From NCBI RefSeq assembly GCF_025464955.1, contig NZ_JAODNM010000072.1, forward strand, positions 57,900 to 121,899: a stretch of DNA of 64,000 nucleotides, in the 5' to 3' direction. This document shows, piece by piece, positions 51,082 to 59,373 of the stretch (position 1 is the stretch's first letter; each line of letters opens with the position of its first letter). The translations under genes and the position numbers were made by a program. Source of the DNA: Amycolatopsis sp. Its GTDB lineage: Bacteria; Actinomycetota; Actinomycetes; Mycobacteriales; Pseudonocardiaceae. The notes below the pieces were generated by a model. It was not told the origin of the DNA. It ran no database searches and worked only from the letters and a program-made list of their open reading frames with translations.

Positions 51082-52323
51082 TCACCCGGCCGGTCCTGAG
51101 TTTCCCGCAAGGCCGCTGCGGCGTTCGATCATCACGACGTCGCGCCACCGGCCGTGATGGGCGCCGAGGCGTTCGCGGATACCGACCCGGCGGAACCCGG
51201 CACGCTCATGCAGAACGGCACTGGCGGTGTTCTCGGGGAAGATCCCGCTCTGGATGGTCCAGATCCCGGCGGCTTCGGTCGACGCGATCAGCGCTTGCAG
51301 CAGCGCGAGTCCGACACCGCGTCCGCGTGCGGCAGGGTCGACGTACACGCTGTGTTCCACGACCCCGGCGTACACACACCGCGACGACGCTGGCGACACC
51401 GCGACCCACCCCGACACCCGGCCTGCCGGGTCGAGGGCAACGAGCCGGTGCTCCGCGGAATGGGCGGCATCCCAGGTTTCCCAGGATGGGGTGGTGGTCT
51501 CGAAGCTCGCGTCGCCACCGTCGAGCCCGGCCTGGTAGATCGCCAGCACCGCCGCGCCGTGCTCGGCGGTCATCGCCACCACCCGAGCGTCGGGCGTGGT
51601 GGCCCGGATGATCGCCGAGAACAGGTGGTCTTCGGCCGGACGGGTTGGGCGGACCTCGATCCCGGTGAACCCGGCGGCGGTCAGCAGGCACCGGTAGTCG
51701 GACTGGGTGAGCGCGCCGGCGAGGCATTCGACCTTTCCAGCGCGGTCGGCCCGCTCGGTGTCGGTGAGGGTGTCGGCGGCGAGGACGTCGGTGATCCCGA
51801 TCCTCCCGCCCGGGCGCAGGACGCGGGCGATCTCGCCGAATACCGCAGCCTGGTCGGCGGACAACGCGATGACACAGTTGGAGATCACCACGTCCACCGA
51901 TCCGTCGGGCAGCGGGATGTCCTCGATCCGCCCGGCCAGGAACTCGACGTTGGTGACCCCGGCCTGTGCGGCGTGGTCGCGAGCGAGAGTGACCATCTCC
52001 TCGGTCATGTCGAGCCCGATCGCTCGCCCGGACGGGCCGACTCGTCGAGCCGACAACAGGACGTCCAGGCCACCGCCGGAACCGAGGTCCAGCACCGTCT
52101 CGCCGGGGGCGAGGTCGGCGACCTCAACGGGGTTACCGCACCCCAGGCTCACCCCGACGACGGCGTCCGGCAGCTCTGTGGCGTCGGTGTCGTAGTGGGC
52201 CGGTCCGAACCGGGCGTGGTCATCGGGGTTGTTCGACAGGCCGGATCCACGTCCGGCCGCCAACGAGCGGGCGGCAGCGGCATACCGCCGGCGAACCTGC
52301 TCAGCGGGGTCAGGCGCTGTCAC
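51082..52323 (-). CDS. arsM-arsN: Arsenite methyltransferase fused to ArsN-like GNAT acetyltransferase
   Basis: The 413-residue protein begins with a GTG that overlaps the arsR stop (GTGA). Residues 1-240 form ArsM: the SAM motif VLDLGSGGGLDVLL near 77 and conserved Cys C62 (SLGCGNP), C150 (ISNCVIAL) and C200 (KVECLAG), matching the three-Cys As(III) site. Residues 246-410 form a GNAT domain (YVDPAARGRGVGLALLQALI; NTASAVLHERAGFRRVG) of the phosphinothricin acetyltransferase/ArsN kind. ArsN1 enzymes acetylate the arsenical antibiotic arsinothricin. A fusion of the two would pair methylation of arsenite with detoxification of an organoarsenical. Confidence 0.85.
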   Translation of the reverse strand: MTAPDPAEQVRRRYAAAARSLAAGRGSGLSNNPDDHARFGPAHYDTDATELPDAVVGVSLGCGNPVEVADLAPGETVLDLGSGGGLDVLLSARRVGPSGRAIGLDMTEEMVTLARDHAAQAGVTNVEFLAGRIEDIPLPDGSVDVVISNCVIALSADQAAVFGEIARVLRPGGRIGITDVLAADTLTDTERADRAGKVECLAGALTQSDYRCLLTAAGFTGIEVRPTRPAEDHLFSAIIRATTPDARVVAMTAEHGAAVLAIYQAGLDGGDASFETTTPSWETWDAAHSAEHRLVALDPAGRVSGWVAVSPASSRCVYAGVVEHSVYVDPAARGRGVGLALLQALIASTEAAGIWTIQSGIFPENTASAVLHERAGFRRVGIRERLGAHHGRWRDVVMIERRSGLAGNSGPAG

Positions 52324-52649
52324 GACGTCGCCTGCCCGGTGGCGGCGAAGGTGGTGACAGATCGGCCCATGACGACGTCAGCGGCGCTCGGGAAGCAGTC
52401 GACGCAGCGCTGGTTGATCCGATACAACCGCGCCGTTCCGCGCGGTTCGACCAGAACGAATCGGGCCTCGGTCAGTACTTTCAGATGCGCCGACACCGTC
52501 GACTGCCCGACCGCCACCCGTTCCACGACCTGGCCGACGGACATCGCGTCACCGGATTCGGCGAGCAGGTTGAGGATCTGCACCCGGGTCGGGTCCGCGA
52601 GCGCACGGAACCACCCCGCATAGGTTTCGGCGAGTTGACGATCGAGCAC
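52320..52649 (-). CDS. arsR: ArsR-family arsenic-responsive repressor
   Basis: The protein has 109 residues from a GTG at 52649 with AAAGGAG upstream at spacing 7. Winged HTH: WFRALADPTRVQILNLLAES, SVGQVVERVAVGQSTVSAHLKVLTEARF in parts. A C-terminal CVDC pair (NQRCVDCFPS) is the probable As(III) site, a position used in some actinobacterial ArsR types. Its stop overlaps the arsM-arsN start, so the two are co-translated. It likely controls the arsR-arsM/N unit, separately from the second arsR at 54.2 kb. Confidence 0.87.
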   Translation of the reverse strand: MLDRQLAETYAGWFRALADPTRVQILNLLAESGDAMSVGQVVERVAVGQSTVSAHLKVLTEARFVLVEPRGTARLYRINQRCVDCFPSAADVVMGRSVTTFAATGQATS

Positions 52650-52708
52650 AACGGAACTCCTTTCATCGTCAATCGACGATATACAATGAATGGGCCTTCC
52701 GGAACCCT

Positions 52709-53119
52709 TCAACGACTGACGGGAACCAGTTCGGCGAGCAGTGCACGCACTCGGCGGTCGATCTCGTCGCGGATGGGGCGGACGGCGTCGATCCCTTGCC
52801 CGGCCGGGTCGTCGAGCTGCCAGTCGAGGTAGCGCTTGCCGGGGAAGATCGGGCATGCGTCACCGCAGCCCATCGTGATCACCACATCAGCGGCCTGCAC
52901 GGCCTCGGTGGTCAACGGCTTGGGGAACTCCTGAGACAGATCCTGGCCCAGTTCGGCCATCGCGGCGACGACGGCGGGGTTGATGGTGTCGGCCGGTGCG
53001 GATCCGGCGGAGCGGACGAGAACTCTCCCGTTGGCGTGGTGGTACAGCAGTGCGGCGGCCATCTGGGAGCGGCCGGCGTTGTGCACGCAGACGAACAGCA
53101 CCTCGGGGGTGGTGGACAC
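52709..53119 (-). CDS. arsC: Arsenate reductase, low-molecular-weight phosphatase type
   Basis: The protein has 136 residues from a GTG at 53119, with AAGGAG upstream. The P-loop CVHNAGRS (C11, R17, CX5R) starts the protein. C85 and C89 (MGCGDACP) are candidates for the resolving cysteines of thioredoxin- or mycothiol-linked reductases. ArsC reduces arsenate to arsenite, which Acr3 exports. It follows acr3 by 9 bases on the same strand, so acr3-arsC are co-transcribed. Confidence 0.9.
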   Translation of the reverse strand: MSTTPEVLFVCVHNAGRSQMAAALLYHHANGRVLVRSAGSAPADTINPAVVAAMAELGQDLSQEFPKPLTTEAVQAADVVITMGCGDACPIFPGKRYLDWQLDDPAGQGIDAVRPIRDEIDRRVRALLAELVPVSR

Positions 53120-53128
53120 ACGGTCTCC

Positions 53129-54199
53129 TTAGTTGGTAGCGAAGCGGCGCCGCAGCGCTAGGGACACATACACCAGCGCGACCAGCACCGGCACTTCGAT
53201 CAGCGGGCCGACGACCCCGGCGAGCGCTTGGCCGCTGGTCGCGCCGAAGGTCGCGATCGCGACGGCGATCGCGAGTTCGAAGTTGTTGCCCGCCGCGGTG
53301 AACGCGAGGGTGGTGGTGCGTTCGTAGGACAGGCCGATGGTCTTGCCGAAAGCGTAGGACCCGGCCCACATGATCGCGAAGTACGCCAGCAGCGGCAGCG
53401 CGATCCGCACCACGCCCCACGGCCTGGTGGTGATCTGATCTCCTTGCAGGGCAAAGAGAATCACGATGGTGAAAAGTAGCCCGTAGAGCGCGGCGGGGCC
53501 GATCTTGGGGAGGAACTTCGTCTCGTACCACTGGCGGCCGTTGGCGTTCTCCCCGAACCGGCGGGTCAGGAATCCTGCCACCAAAGGGATTCCGAGGAAG
53601 ATCAGGACACTTTTGGCGATCTGCCAGCCGGACACCGACAGGTCGGTCCGCGCCAGGCCGAGCCAGCCGGGCAGGACGGAGAGGTAGAACCAGCCGAACA
53701 CGCCGAACATGACGACCTGGAACACCGAGTTCAGCGCAACCAGCACGGCGGCGGCCTCGCGGTCCCCGCAGGCGAGGTCGTTCCAGATGATCACCATCGC
53801 GATGCAGCGAGCCAGCCCGACGATGATCAACCCGGTCCGGTACTCCGGCAGGTCGGGCAGCAGCAGCCACGCCAGCGCGAACATCAGCGCCGGGCCGATG
53901 ACCCAGTTCAGCGCCAACGAGGTCCACAAGAGTTTCTTGTCGCCGGTGACGCGGTCAAGCCGGTCGTAGCGGACTTTCGCCAGCACCGGGTACATCATGA
54001 TCAGCAGGCCGACGGCGATCGGCAGGGAGATCCCGTCGACCGAGACCGCGTTGAGCGCGGTGCCGAGTCCTGGGATGCCGCGTCCGGCGAGCAGGCCGAC
54101 GACCATGGCGGCGGCGATCCACACCGGCAGGAACCGGTCGAGAGTGGACGGCTTCGCGACCACACCACCGTCGGCCGGAGTGTTGTCCGTAGTGGTCAC
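53129..54199 (-). CDS. acr3: Arsenite efflux permease Acr3
   Basis: This 356-residue, ten-segment membrane protein of the Acr3/BART superfamily has a GTG start overlapping the second arsR stop (GTGA). The essential Cys of TM4 lies in VGLARCIAMVIIWNDLACGD, and the conserved Glu of TM9 in FTAAGNNFELAIAVAIA; both match Acr3 family requirements. It exports arsenite using the proton-motive force. First two genes of the unit are arsR2-acr3, then arsC. Confidence 0.94.
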   Translation of the reverse strand: MTTTDNTPADGGVVAKPSTLDRFLPVWIAAAMVVGLLAGRGIPGLGTALNAVSVDGISLPIAVGLLIMMYPVLAKVRYDRLDRVTGDKKLLWTSLALNWVIGPALMFALAWLLLPDLPEYRTGLIIVGLARCIAMVIIWNDLACGDREAAAVLVALNSVFQVVMFGVFGWFYLSVLPGWLGLARTDLSVSGWQIAKSVLIFLGIPLVAGFLTRRFGENANGRQWYETKFLPKIGPAALYGLLFTIVILFALQGDQITTRPWGVVRIALPLLAYFAIMWAGSYAFGKTIGLSYERTTTLAFTAAGNNFELAIAVAIATFGATSGQALAGVVGPLIEVPVLVALVYVSLALRRRFATN

Positions 54200-54561
54200 G
54201 CGGTCACCACACCGGATTCACCCGGAACCAGCACGGCGGACAGTCGGGCGAGGACTTCGGGGTGGACGCGGTAGTAGACCCAGGTGCCTCGGCGTTCGCC
54301 GTCGATGAGGCCGGCTTCGCGCAGCACTTTGAGGTGGTGGGAGATGGTCGGTCCGGTGACGTCGAAGGCGTCGGTCAGGTCGCACACGCAGGCCTCGCCG
54401 CCCTCGTGCGACGCGATGAGCGAGAGCAGGCGAAGCCGGACGGGGTCGGAGATCGCCTTGAAGGCGCGGGCGAGTTCCACGGCCTGCGGCGCGGACAAGG
54501 GTTCGCGGGCCAGCGGAGAGCAGCACGCGTCCATCGCGACCAGCGGCAGTTGCTTCGACAT
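54196..54561 (-). CDS. arsR2: Second ArsR-family repressor (N-terminal Cys pair type)
   Basis: The protein has 121 residues from the ATG at 54561. MDACCSPLAREPLS near the N-terminus and EACVCDLTDAF in helix 3 hold three to four cysteines, the As(III)-binding pattern of actinobacterial ArsR proteins. HTH: FDVTGPTISHHLKVLREAGL. It overlaps acr3 by 4 bases and diverges from arsI. A TTGCCC/CAATAT promoter pair with a near-leaderless start can be read upstream, plus TCTATCC repeats that may be its operator. Confidence 0.9.
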   Translation of the reverse strand: MSKQLPLVAMDACCSPLAREPLSAPQAVELARAFKAISDPVRLRLLSLIASHEGGEACVCDLTDAFDVTGPTISHHLKVLREAGLIDGERRGTWVYYRVHPEVLARLSAVLVPGESGVVTA

Positions 54562-54646
54562 GCGTCTATATTGACAGGCTTCTATCCAGAGGGCAATCTG
54601 GTCGCAGGTCTTGCTTTGATACACATCTATCCAAGGGAGTTCTGCG
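54562..54646. promoter_or_regulatory. Divergent arsR2/arsI promoter with TCTATCC repeats
   Basis: An 84-base gap with TCTATCC at 54581-54587 and 54626-54632 and a related TCTATA at 54565-54570. TTGACA (54571-54576) serves the arsI direction, and TTGCCC...CAATAT (17 apart) the arsR2 direction. Repeats overlap the promoter boxes, as expected for ArsR control of both genes. Confidence 0.5.
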
Positions 54647-55069
54647 ATGTCCCGCGTTCAGCTCGCTCTCCGCGTCGGCGACCTCGAAGGGTCGATCGCC
54701 TTCTACTCGAAGCTGTTCAACACCGAACCGGCCAAGCTGCGGCCCGGCTACGCGAACTTCGCCATCGCCGAGCCCGCGCTGAAGCTCGTGCTGCTCGAAG
54801 GCGAACCCGGCCAGGCGACGGTGATGGATCACCTCGGTGTCGAGGTCGAGTCCACCGAACAGGTCGACGCCGCGTCGAAGCGGCTGACCGGCGAAGGCAT
54901 GGAGACACTCTTGGAGAACGGCACAACGTGCTGCTATGCGCTGCAGGACAAGGTGTGGGTCCATGGTCCGGGCCAGGAGCCATGGGAGGTCTACACCGTC
55001 AAGGACGACTCCGCCTCGTTCGGCAAGGACAGCTCCGCACCAGTCACCGGCGCGGCCTGCTGCGCTTGA
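54647..55069 (+). CDS. arsI: ArsI/CadI-type VOC dioxygenase (C-As lyase)
   Basis: The protein has 140 residues with a vicinal-oxygen-chelate fold: RVQLALRVGDLEGSIAFYSKL at the start, split by the usual first strand. Metal ligand candidates are Q5, H62 (MDHLGVEV) and E114 (PWEVYTV). The arsenic-binding vicinal cysteines C95-C96 (TTCCYALQDK) are those of ArsI, the ferrous enzyme that breaks C-As bonds of methylarsenite and aromatic arsenicals. The same family was first named CadI from cadmium induction. AAGGGAG precedes the ATG. With ArsM next door this gives both methylation and demethylation. Confidence 0.88.
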   Translation: MSRVQLALRVGDLEGSIAFYSKLFNTEPAKLRPGYANFAIAEPALKLVLLEGEPGQATVMDHLGVEVESTEQVDAASKRLTGEGMETLLENGTTCCYALQDKVWVHGPGQEPWEVYTVKDDSASFGKDSSAPVTGAACCA

Positions 55070-55436
55070 ACCGAACGTTCCACATGAGTGCTCCCTGAGG
55101 TGGCGTTGCGGCCCGACGCACGGAGCGACTCGGGGGACGTTCAGTACACACCATTTGTGGCTCTTCGGTCGTATCCGTGGGCCATGACCATCGCAACTCG
55201 CCGTCGAGTTGCGATCCTTGTGCGCGCGGGTTGCGCGCGTGTGCAACGAGGGCACTTTTGGACAAGAGTCGCGTCGTTCTGGCGGTGCTGCCCCTGACTG
55301 CACTTTCGACAAGGCAGAGACGTCGTGAAGGCCTAGTTGAGTACGCCTTACGCCGTGAAGGTGGCCTTCACGACACGTCACAACGCCAGTGCGGAGGACG
55401 GCGTCGCGATGGCCTTGCCGCCTGTGCTGGACAATA
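55070..55436. other. Intergenic stretch with palindromic repeats
   Basis: About 370 bases between convergent arsI and the acyl-CoA ligase. ATCGCAACTCG (55191-55201) pairs with CGAGTTGCGAT (55206-55216), the repeat family seen at 47.5 kb. CGTGAAGG-TGG-CCTTCACG (55354-55372) is the family seen at 39.6 kb. Short open frames here are not supported as genes. Confidence 0.6.
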
Positions 55437-56981
55437 CTACCGAAGCAGCCGCCGCAGGATCTTCCCACTCGGCGACTTCGGGATCTCGGCCACGAACTCG
55501 ACACTGCGCACCTTCTTGTATGGCGCGACCCGCTCGGCGAGCCAGGCCATCAGCAGGTCGGGGTCGATCGGCCGCTCGGCCACCACGAACGCCTTCGGCG
55601 CCTCCCCGCCCTCGGCGTGCGGAATGCCGACCACCGCGACATCGAGTACTTCGGGATGGGTGAGGAGCACAGATTCCAACTCGGCCGGAGCGACCTGGTA
55701 GCCCTTGTACTTGATCAACTCCTTGAGCCGGTCGACGATCCAGAAGATCCCGTCGGCGTCGACCCGCACGATGTCCCCGGTTCGCAACCAAGCGCCGTCG
55801 ACGATGGTTTCGGTTGTCGCACCCGGATTGTCCAGATAACCGGCCATCACCTGGGGACCGCGGACCCACAGCTCGCCGGGTTCGCCCTCGGCCGATTCGG
55901 CACCGGTCTCCGGGTCCACCAGCCTGGCCTCCGTGGACGGGACGAGCCTGCCGACCGAACCCGCCGGAGCGGTGGTGAACTCGTCGTCCGGGACCAGGTG
56001 CGTACCGGGGCTCGCCTCGGTCATCCCGTAACCCTGCCGGATCGGACACCCAAGCCGCTTCTCGGCCCGTTCGGTCACGTCCACGTCGAGCGGGGCGGCC
56101 CCGCAGATTCCGAACCGCAGGGAGGACAGGTCATAGCCGCTCACGTCCTCGGCACCCGCCAGGCCCAGCACCATCGGCGGCGCCAGGTACGCCCGGGTGA
56201 CCCGGTGGTCCTGCACCATCCGCAAGTAGCTGTCGAGGTCGTAACGCTCCAACGTGACGACCGTGGCGCCTGCCCGCAGCGCGGAGTTGAGGATGATGGT
56301 GAAGCCGTAGATGTGGAAGAACGGCAGCACCGCGGCCACCACCTCGTCCCGGCCGACCCGCCAGCCCGCCCGGTTCTGCTCCACATTGGCCACCAGGTTG
56401 CGATGGGTCAGCTGGACGCCCTTGGCCAAACCGGTCGTACCGCTGGAAAACGGCAGCGCGGCGATGGCGGTCCGCGGATCGAGCGTCAGGCGGGGCGCGG
56501 TTTCCCGGGACGCGACGAGTTCCGCGAACGGGCGGAAACCGGGAGCTTCGCCGAGCACGAATCGGTGCTCGATCCACGCCACATCGGCTGCTTCGGCAGC
56601 TTTGGCGGCGGCCTGTTCGGACGTGATGAGCACCGTGGCCTTCGCCGCGATCAGCTGTTTGACCAGCTCGCCGGTCGTCAGCACCGGGTTGATCGGGGTG
56701 ATCGCCGCGCCAGCCGCAACAGCGGCGTAGACGGCCAAGGCGTACTGGGGCTGGTTGTGACTCATCAGGGCCACCACCTGGCCGGGGCCGACCCCGAGCC
56801 CGGCCAAGGCACCGGCCGCCGCGTCGACCCCGTCCGCCAGGTCGCGGTAGCTCACCCGCTCCCCCGACTTCGCGTCGACGAGCGCGGTCTTGTCGCCGTA
56901 GTCGCGGGCGTTGCCCAGCAGGTGCTCGGCCAGCAGTACGTCAGGGATGTCGACATCAGGTTCGGTGCTGCGATAGATCAT
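55437..56981 (-). CDS. AMP-dependent acyl-CoA synthetase/ligase (4-coumarate-CoA ligase-like)
   Basis: The protein has 514 residues from the ATG at 56981 after GAGGAG (spacing 5). ANL superfamily: P-loop ALPFSSGTTGLAKGVQLTHRN near residue 180 (in pieces), GYGMTEASP near 320, the adenylate Asp in WLRTGDIVRVDADG, hinge DRLKELIKYKGYQVAPAELE, and the C-terminal catalytic Lys in KSPSGKILRR. It converts an aryl or branched acid to its CoA ester. It is the last gene of a four-gene unit (SDR, amidohydrolase, MaoC, ligase) with close spacing, so the four probably degrade one compound. Confidence 0.9.
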   Translation of the reverse strand: MIYRSTEPDVDIPDVLLAEHLLGNARDYGDKTALVDAKSGERVSYRDLADGVDAAAGALAGLGVGPGQVVALMSHNQPQYALAVYAAVAAGAAITPINPVLTTGELVKQLIAAKATVLITSEQAAAKAAEAADVAWIEHRFVLGEAPGFRPFAELVASRETAPRLTLDPRTAIAALPFSSGTTGLAKGVQLTHRNLVANVEQNRAGWRVGRDEVVAAVLPFFHIYGFTIILNSALRAGATVVTLERYDLDSYLRMVQDHRVTRAYLAPPMVLGLAGAEDVSGYDLSSLRFGICGAAPLDVDVTERAEKRLGCPIRQGYGMTEASPGTHLVPDDEFTTAPAGSVGRLVPSTEARLVDPETGAESAEGEPGELWVRGPQVMAGYLDNPGATTETIVDGAWLRTGDIVRVDADGIFWIVDRLKELIKYKGYQVAPAELESVLLTHPEVLDVAVVGIPHAEGGEAPKAFVVAERPIDPDLLMAWLAERVAPYKKVRSVEFVAEIPKSPSGKILRRLLR

Positions 56982-57003
56982 GAGCACTCCTCGGTGAGTA
57001 ACG

Positions 57004-57456
57004 TCAACGGTAGAAGCGGAACACCGGCTGGGCCACGCAGGCGGGCTTGCCGCCGTTTTCGATCTCTGCAGTGACGTCCGCGGTGATCTGCACCCCGTCC
57101 CCGCCGACCTGCTCGACCTTCGCCAACACCCCGGACAGCCGGATGCGGGACCCGGCGGGCACCGGCGCCGGGAACCGGACCTTGTTCAGCCCGTAGTTGA
57201 CCTTTGTGGACACGTCCTCGACGTCGAGCAGCTCGGTCCACAAGGGAATCAGCAGCGACAGCGTCAGGTATCCGTGGGCGATCGGCCCGCCGAACGGACC
57301 GTCCTTCGCCCGTTCCGGGTCGACGTGGATCCACTGGTGGTCGCCGGTGGCGTCGGCGAAGAGGTTGATGCGCTCCTGCGTGACGTCGAGCCAGTCACCG
57401 GTCCCGAGGTCCGTGCCTTCCAGTCCGGGCAGCTCGTCGAAGGTCACCGTGATCAT
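57004..57456 (-). CDS. MaoC-like hotdog dehydratase
   Basis: The 150-residue hotdog-fold protein carries the hydratase-2 catalytic pair: INLFADATGDHQWIHVDPERA with the Asp/His and GPIAHGYLTLSL. Closest in style to the small actinobacterial MaoC proteins (Rv0130/HtdZ type), which hydrate enoyl-CoAs. Its ATG overlaps the amidohydrolase stop (ATGA). Expected to act on a CoA ester made by the downstream ligase. Confidence 0.88.
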   Translation of the reverse strand: MITVTFDELPGLEGTDLGTGDWLDVTQERINLFADATGDHQWIHVDPERAKDGPFGGPIAHGYLTLSLLIPLWTELLDVEDVSTKVNYGLNKVRFPAPVPAGSRIRLSGVLAKVEQVGGDGVQITADVTAEIENGGKPACVAQPVFRFYR

Positions 57457-58340
57457 GATTTCTCCTTCCGGTCGAGCCCGAGGGCCCGGACCGCGTTGTC
57501 CTTGAGGATCTTCGGGCGGACGTGGTCTTTGATCTCGAGCTTGGCGAAGTCGGTCAGCCAGCGGTCCGGGGTGAGCAGGGGGTAGTCCGAGCCGAACAGC
57601 ACCTTGTCCTGCAGCAACGTGTTCGCGTACTGGACGAGCTGCGGCGGGAAGTACTTCGGCGACCAGCCCGACAGGTCGATGTAGACCTTCGGCTTGTGGG
57701 TCGCCACCGCGAGCGCCTCGTCCTGCCAGGGGAACGACGGATGCGCCATGATGATGGTCAGATCCGGGAAGTCGACCGCGACGTCGTCGAGCAGCATCGG
57801 GTTGGACAGTCCCAGCCGGATCCCGCCCCCGCCGCGCATCCCCGCGCCGATCCCGGTCTGCCCGGTGTGGAACAGCGCCGGCACGCCCAGCTCCTGCGCG
57901 ACTTCGAGCAGCGGATAGGCACTGCGGTCGTTGGGCGCGAAACCCTGGAGCGACGGGTGGAACTTGATCCCGCGCATCCCTCGTTCCTCGACCAGCGTCC
58001 GGAACGTCCGCGCCCCGGCGTGTCCCTTCGCCGGATCGACGCTGGCGAACGGGATCAACGCGTCCGAATGCTCGGCTGCCGCGTCGGCGATCTCCTCATT
58101 GGACAGTGCCGAGTGGCCGGTGGCGGACTCGGTGTCCACAGTGAACACGACCGCGGCCATCCGCCGCTCCCGGTAGTACGCCGCCGTTTCGGCCAGCGTC
58201 GGCGCCCGGTGCTCGGCCGCGAAGTACTTCGACGAGGCTTCGACGAACTCGTCGGGCAGCGACAGGTGACCGTGTCCGTCGACCTCGACGTGCGCGTGCA
58301 CGTCGATGGCCGCCAACGCGTCGACGTCGAGACCGGTCAT
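57453..58340 (-). CDS. Amidohydrolase-2 family metal-dependent hydrolase/decarboxylase
   Basis: The protein has 295 residues from the ATG at 58340, which overlaps the SDR stop (ATGA). TIM-barrel amidohydrolase-2: the HxH start IDVHAHVEVDGHGHL, GIKFHPSLQGF, LFHTGQTG, IIMAHPSFPWQDEAL and the Asp in FGSDYPLLTPD. Members include gamma-resorcylate and ACMS decarboxylases. Here a C-C or C-O cleaving hydrolysis/decarboxylation step on an aromatic or cyclic acid fits the ligase and MaoC partners. The substrate is not evident. Confidence 0.85.
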   Translation of the reverse strand: MTGLDVDALAAIDVHAHVEVDGHGHLSLPDEFVEASSKYFAAEHRAPTLAETAAYYRERRMAAVVFTVDTESATGHSALSNEEIADAAAEHSDALIPFASVDPAKGHAGARTFRTLVEERGMRGIKFHPSLQGFAPNDRSAYPLLEVAQELGVPALFHTGQTGIGAGMRGGGGIRLGLSNPMLLDDVAVDFPDLTIIMAHPSFPWQDEALAVATHKPKVYIDLSGWSPKYFPPQLVQYANTLLQDKVLFGSDYPLLTPDRWLTDFAKLEIKDHVRPKILKDNAVRALGLDRKEKS

Positions 58341-59251
58341 GACTTCGCCCCGGACGGCTCCGGCAGGTTCTCGCCCACGCTCTGCTCGTGCTCGGCGAAA
58401 ATGGTCGGCCAGGCCTCGGCGATGGCGTCCGCGCTCCAGCCGCCGTCGGCGTAGGCGGCGACGGCCTGGGTCGGATGGGTCCACAGGCTCAACCGGTCGC
58501 CACCGATCCCGATCGCCTGCCCGGTGATGCCCTCGGCGGCGTCGGAAGCCAGGAAGGCGACCAGCCCGGCGGCGTCCTCCGGAGCGCCGAACCCCAGCGC
58601 GCGTCGCGCGAACGACGGCATCGGCTCACCCGCCCGCAGCGCCTCGACGTACGGCGCGAGCGCGGGGATCGTCGCGGTCATCCCGGTCGCGGCGACCGGG
58701 ACCACCGCGTTCACGGTGACGTTCGCGCGGCCGAGCTCCATCGCCCACGTCCTGGCGAACCCGACGATGCCTGCCTTCGCCGCGGAGTAGTTGGTCTGCC
58801 CGAAATTGCCGCGCTGACCGGCCGGCGATCCGACCAGGATGAGCCTGCCGCCTTCGCCCTGTTCACGGAACCGCACCGCGGCCGCCCTGGCACAGGTGAA
58901 CGTGCCTTTCAGATGGACAGCGATGACGGCGTCGAAATCCTCGTCGGTCATCTTCCACAGCACCTTGTCGCGCAGGAACCCCGCGTTGGTGACCATCACG
59001 TCGAGCCGGCCCCATTCGGCGACAGCTCGTCCGACGAGCGCGTCGGCGGCCTCGGCGGTCCCGACCGCGACGACCTCCGCCACCGCCTTGCCGCCTGCCT
59101 CGACGATCTCCTTGGCCGCGGCCTCCGCGACCGCCTTGTCCACGTCGTTCACCACGACCGCGGCACCCTCCCGGGCCAGCCGGTGGGCGTAGGCGAGGCC
59201 CAGCCCCCGCCCGCTCCCGGTCACGACCGCGACCTTCCCGTTCAAGTCCAT
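58337..59251 (-). CDS. SDR-family oxidoreductase (multifunctional-type), operon leader
   Basis: The protein has 304 residues from the ATG at 59251. NAD motif VAVVTGSGRGLGLAYAHRLA, VTNAGFLRDKVLWKMTDEDFD (typical of the 17-beta-HSD4-like/MFE-2 SDR group), catalytic VGSPAGQRGNFGQTNYSAAK with Ser, Tyr and Lys in place. The ~45-residue C-terminal extension (GGDRLSLWTHPTQAVAAYAD) matches the longer SDRs that oxidise 3-hydroxyacyl-CoAs. First gene of the operon, divergent from the MarR gene; a palindrome lies in the gap. Confidence 0.88.
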   Translation of the reverse strand: MDLNGKVAVVTGSGRGLGLAYAHRLAREGAAVVVNDVDKAVAEAAAKEIVEAGGKAVAEVVAVGTAEAADALVGRAVAEWGRLDVMVTNAGFLRDKVLWKMTDEDFDAVIAVHLKGTFTCARAAAVRFREQGEGGRLILVGSPAGQRGNFGQTNYSAAKAGIVGFARTWAMELGRANVTVNAVVPVAATGMTATIPALAPYVEALRAGEPMPSFARRALGFGAPEDAAGLVAFLASDAAEGITGQAIGIGGDRLSLWTHPTQAVAAYADGGWSADAIAEAWPTIFAEHEQSVGENLPEPSGAKS

Positions 59252-59271
59252 CAGACGTCCTCTCGCCGGTG

Positions 59272-59307
59272 ATCCACAAATAGACCATAAGTACAATGAT
59301 TGTGGAT
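59272..59307. promoter_or_regulatory. Inverted repeat in the SDR/MarR divergent gap
   Basis: ATCCACAA (59272-59279) and TTGTGGAT (59300-59307) are exact 8-bp inverted arms around a 20-base AT-richer spacer (CATAAGTACAAT region). They lie within the gap between the four-gene operon and the MarR gene and are the likely operator. Confidence 0.55.
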
Positions 59308-59373
59308 GTCAACGATTGCGTTCATCCAGTATGCTGAGCCCGGAAGCCGCCCATCCGTCACCGAGGAGTCGTC

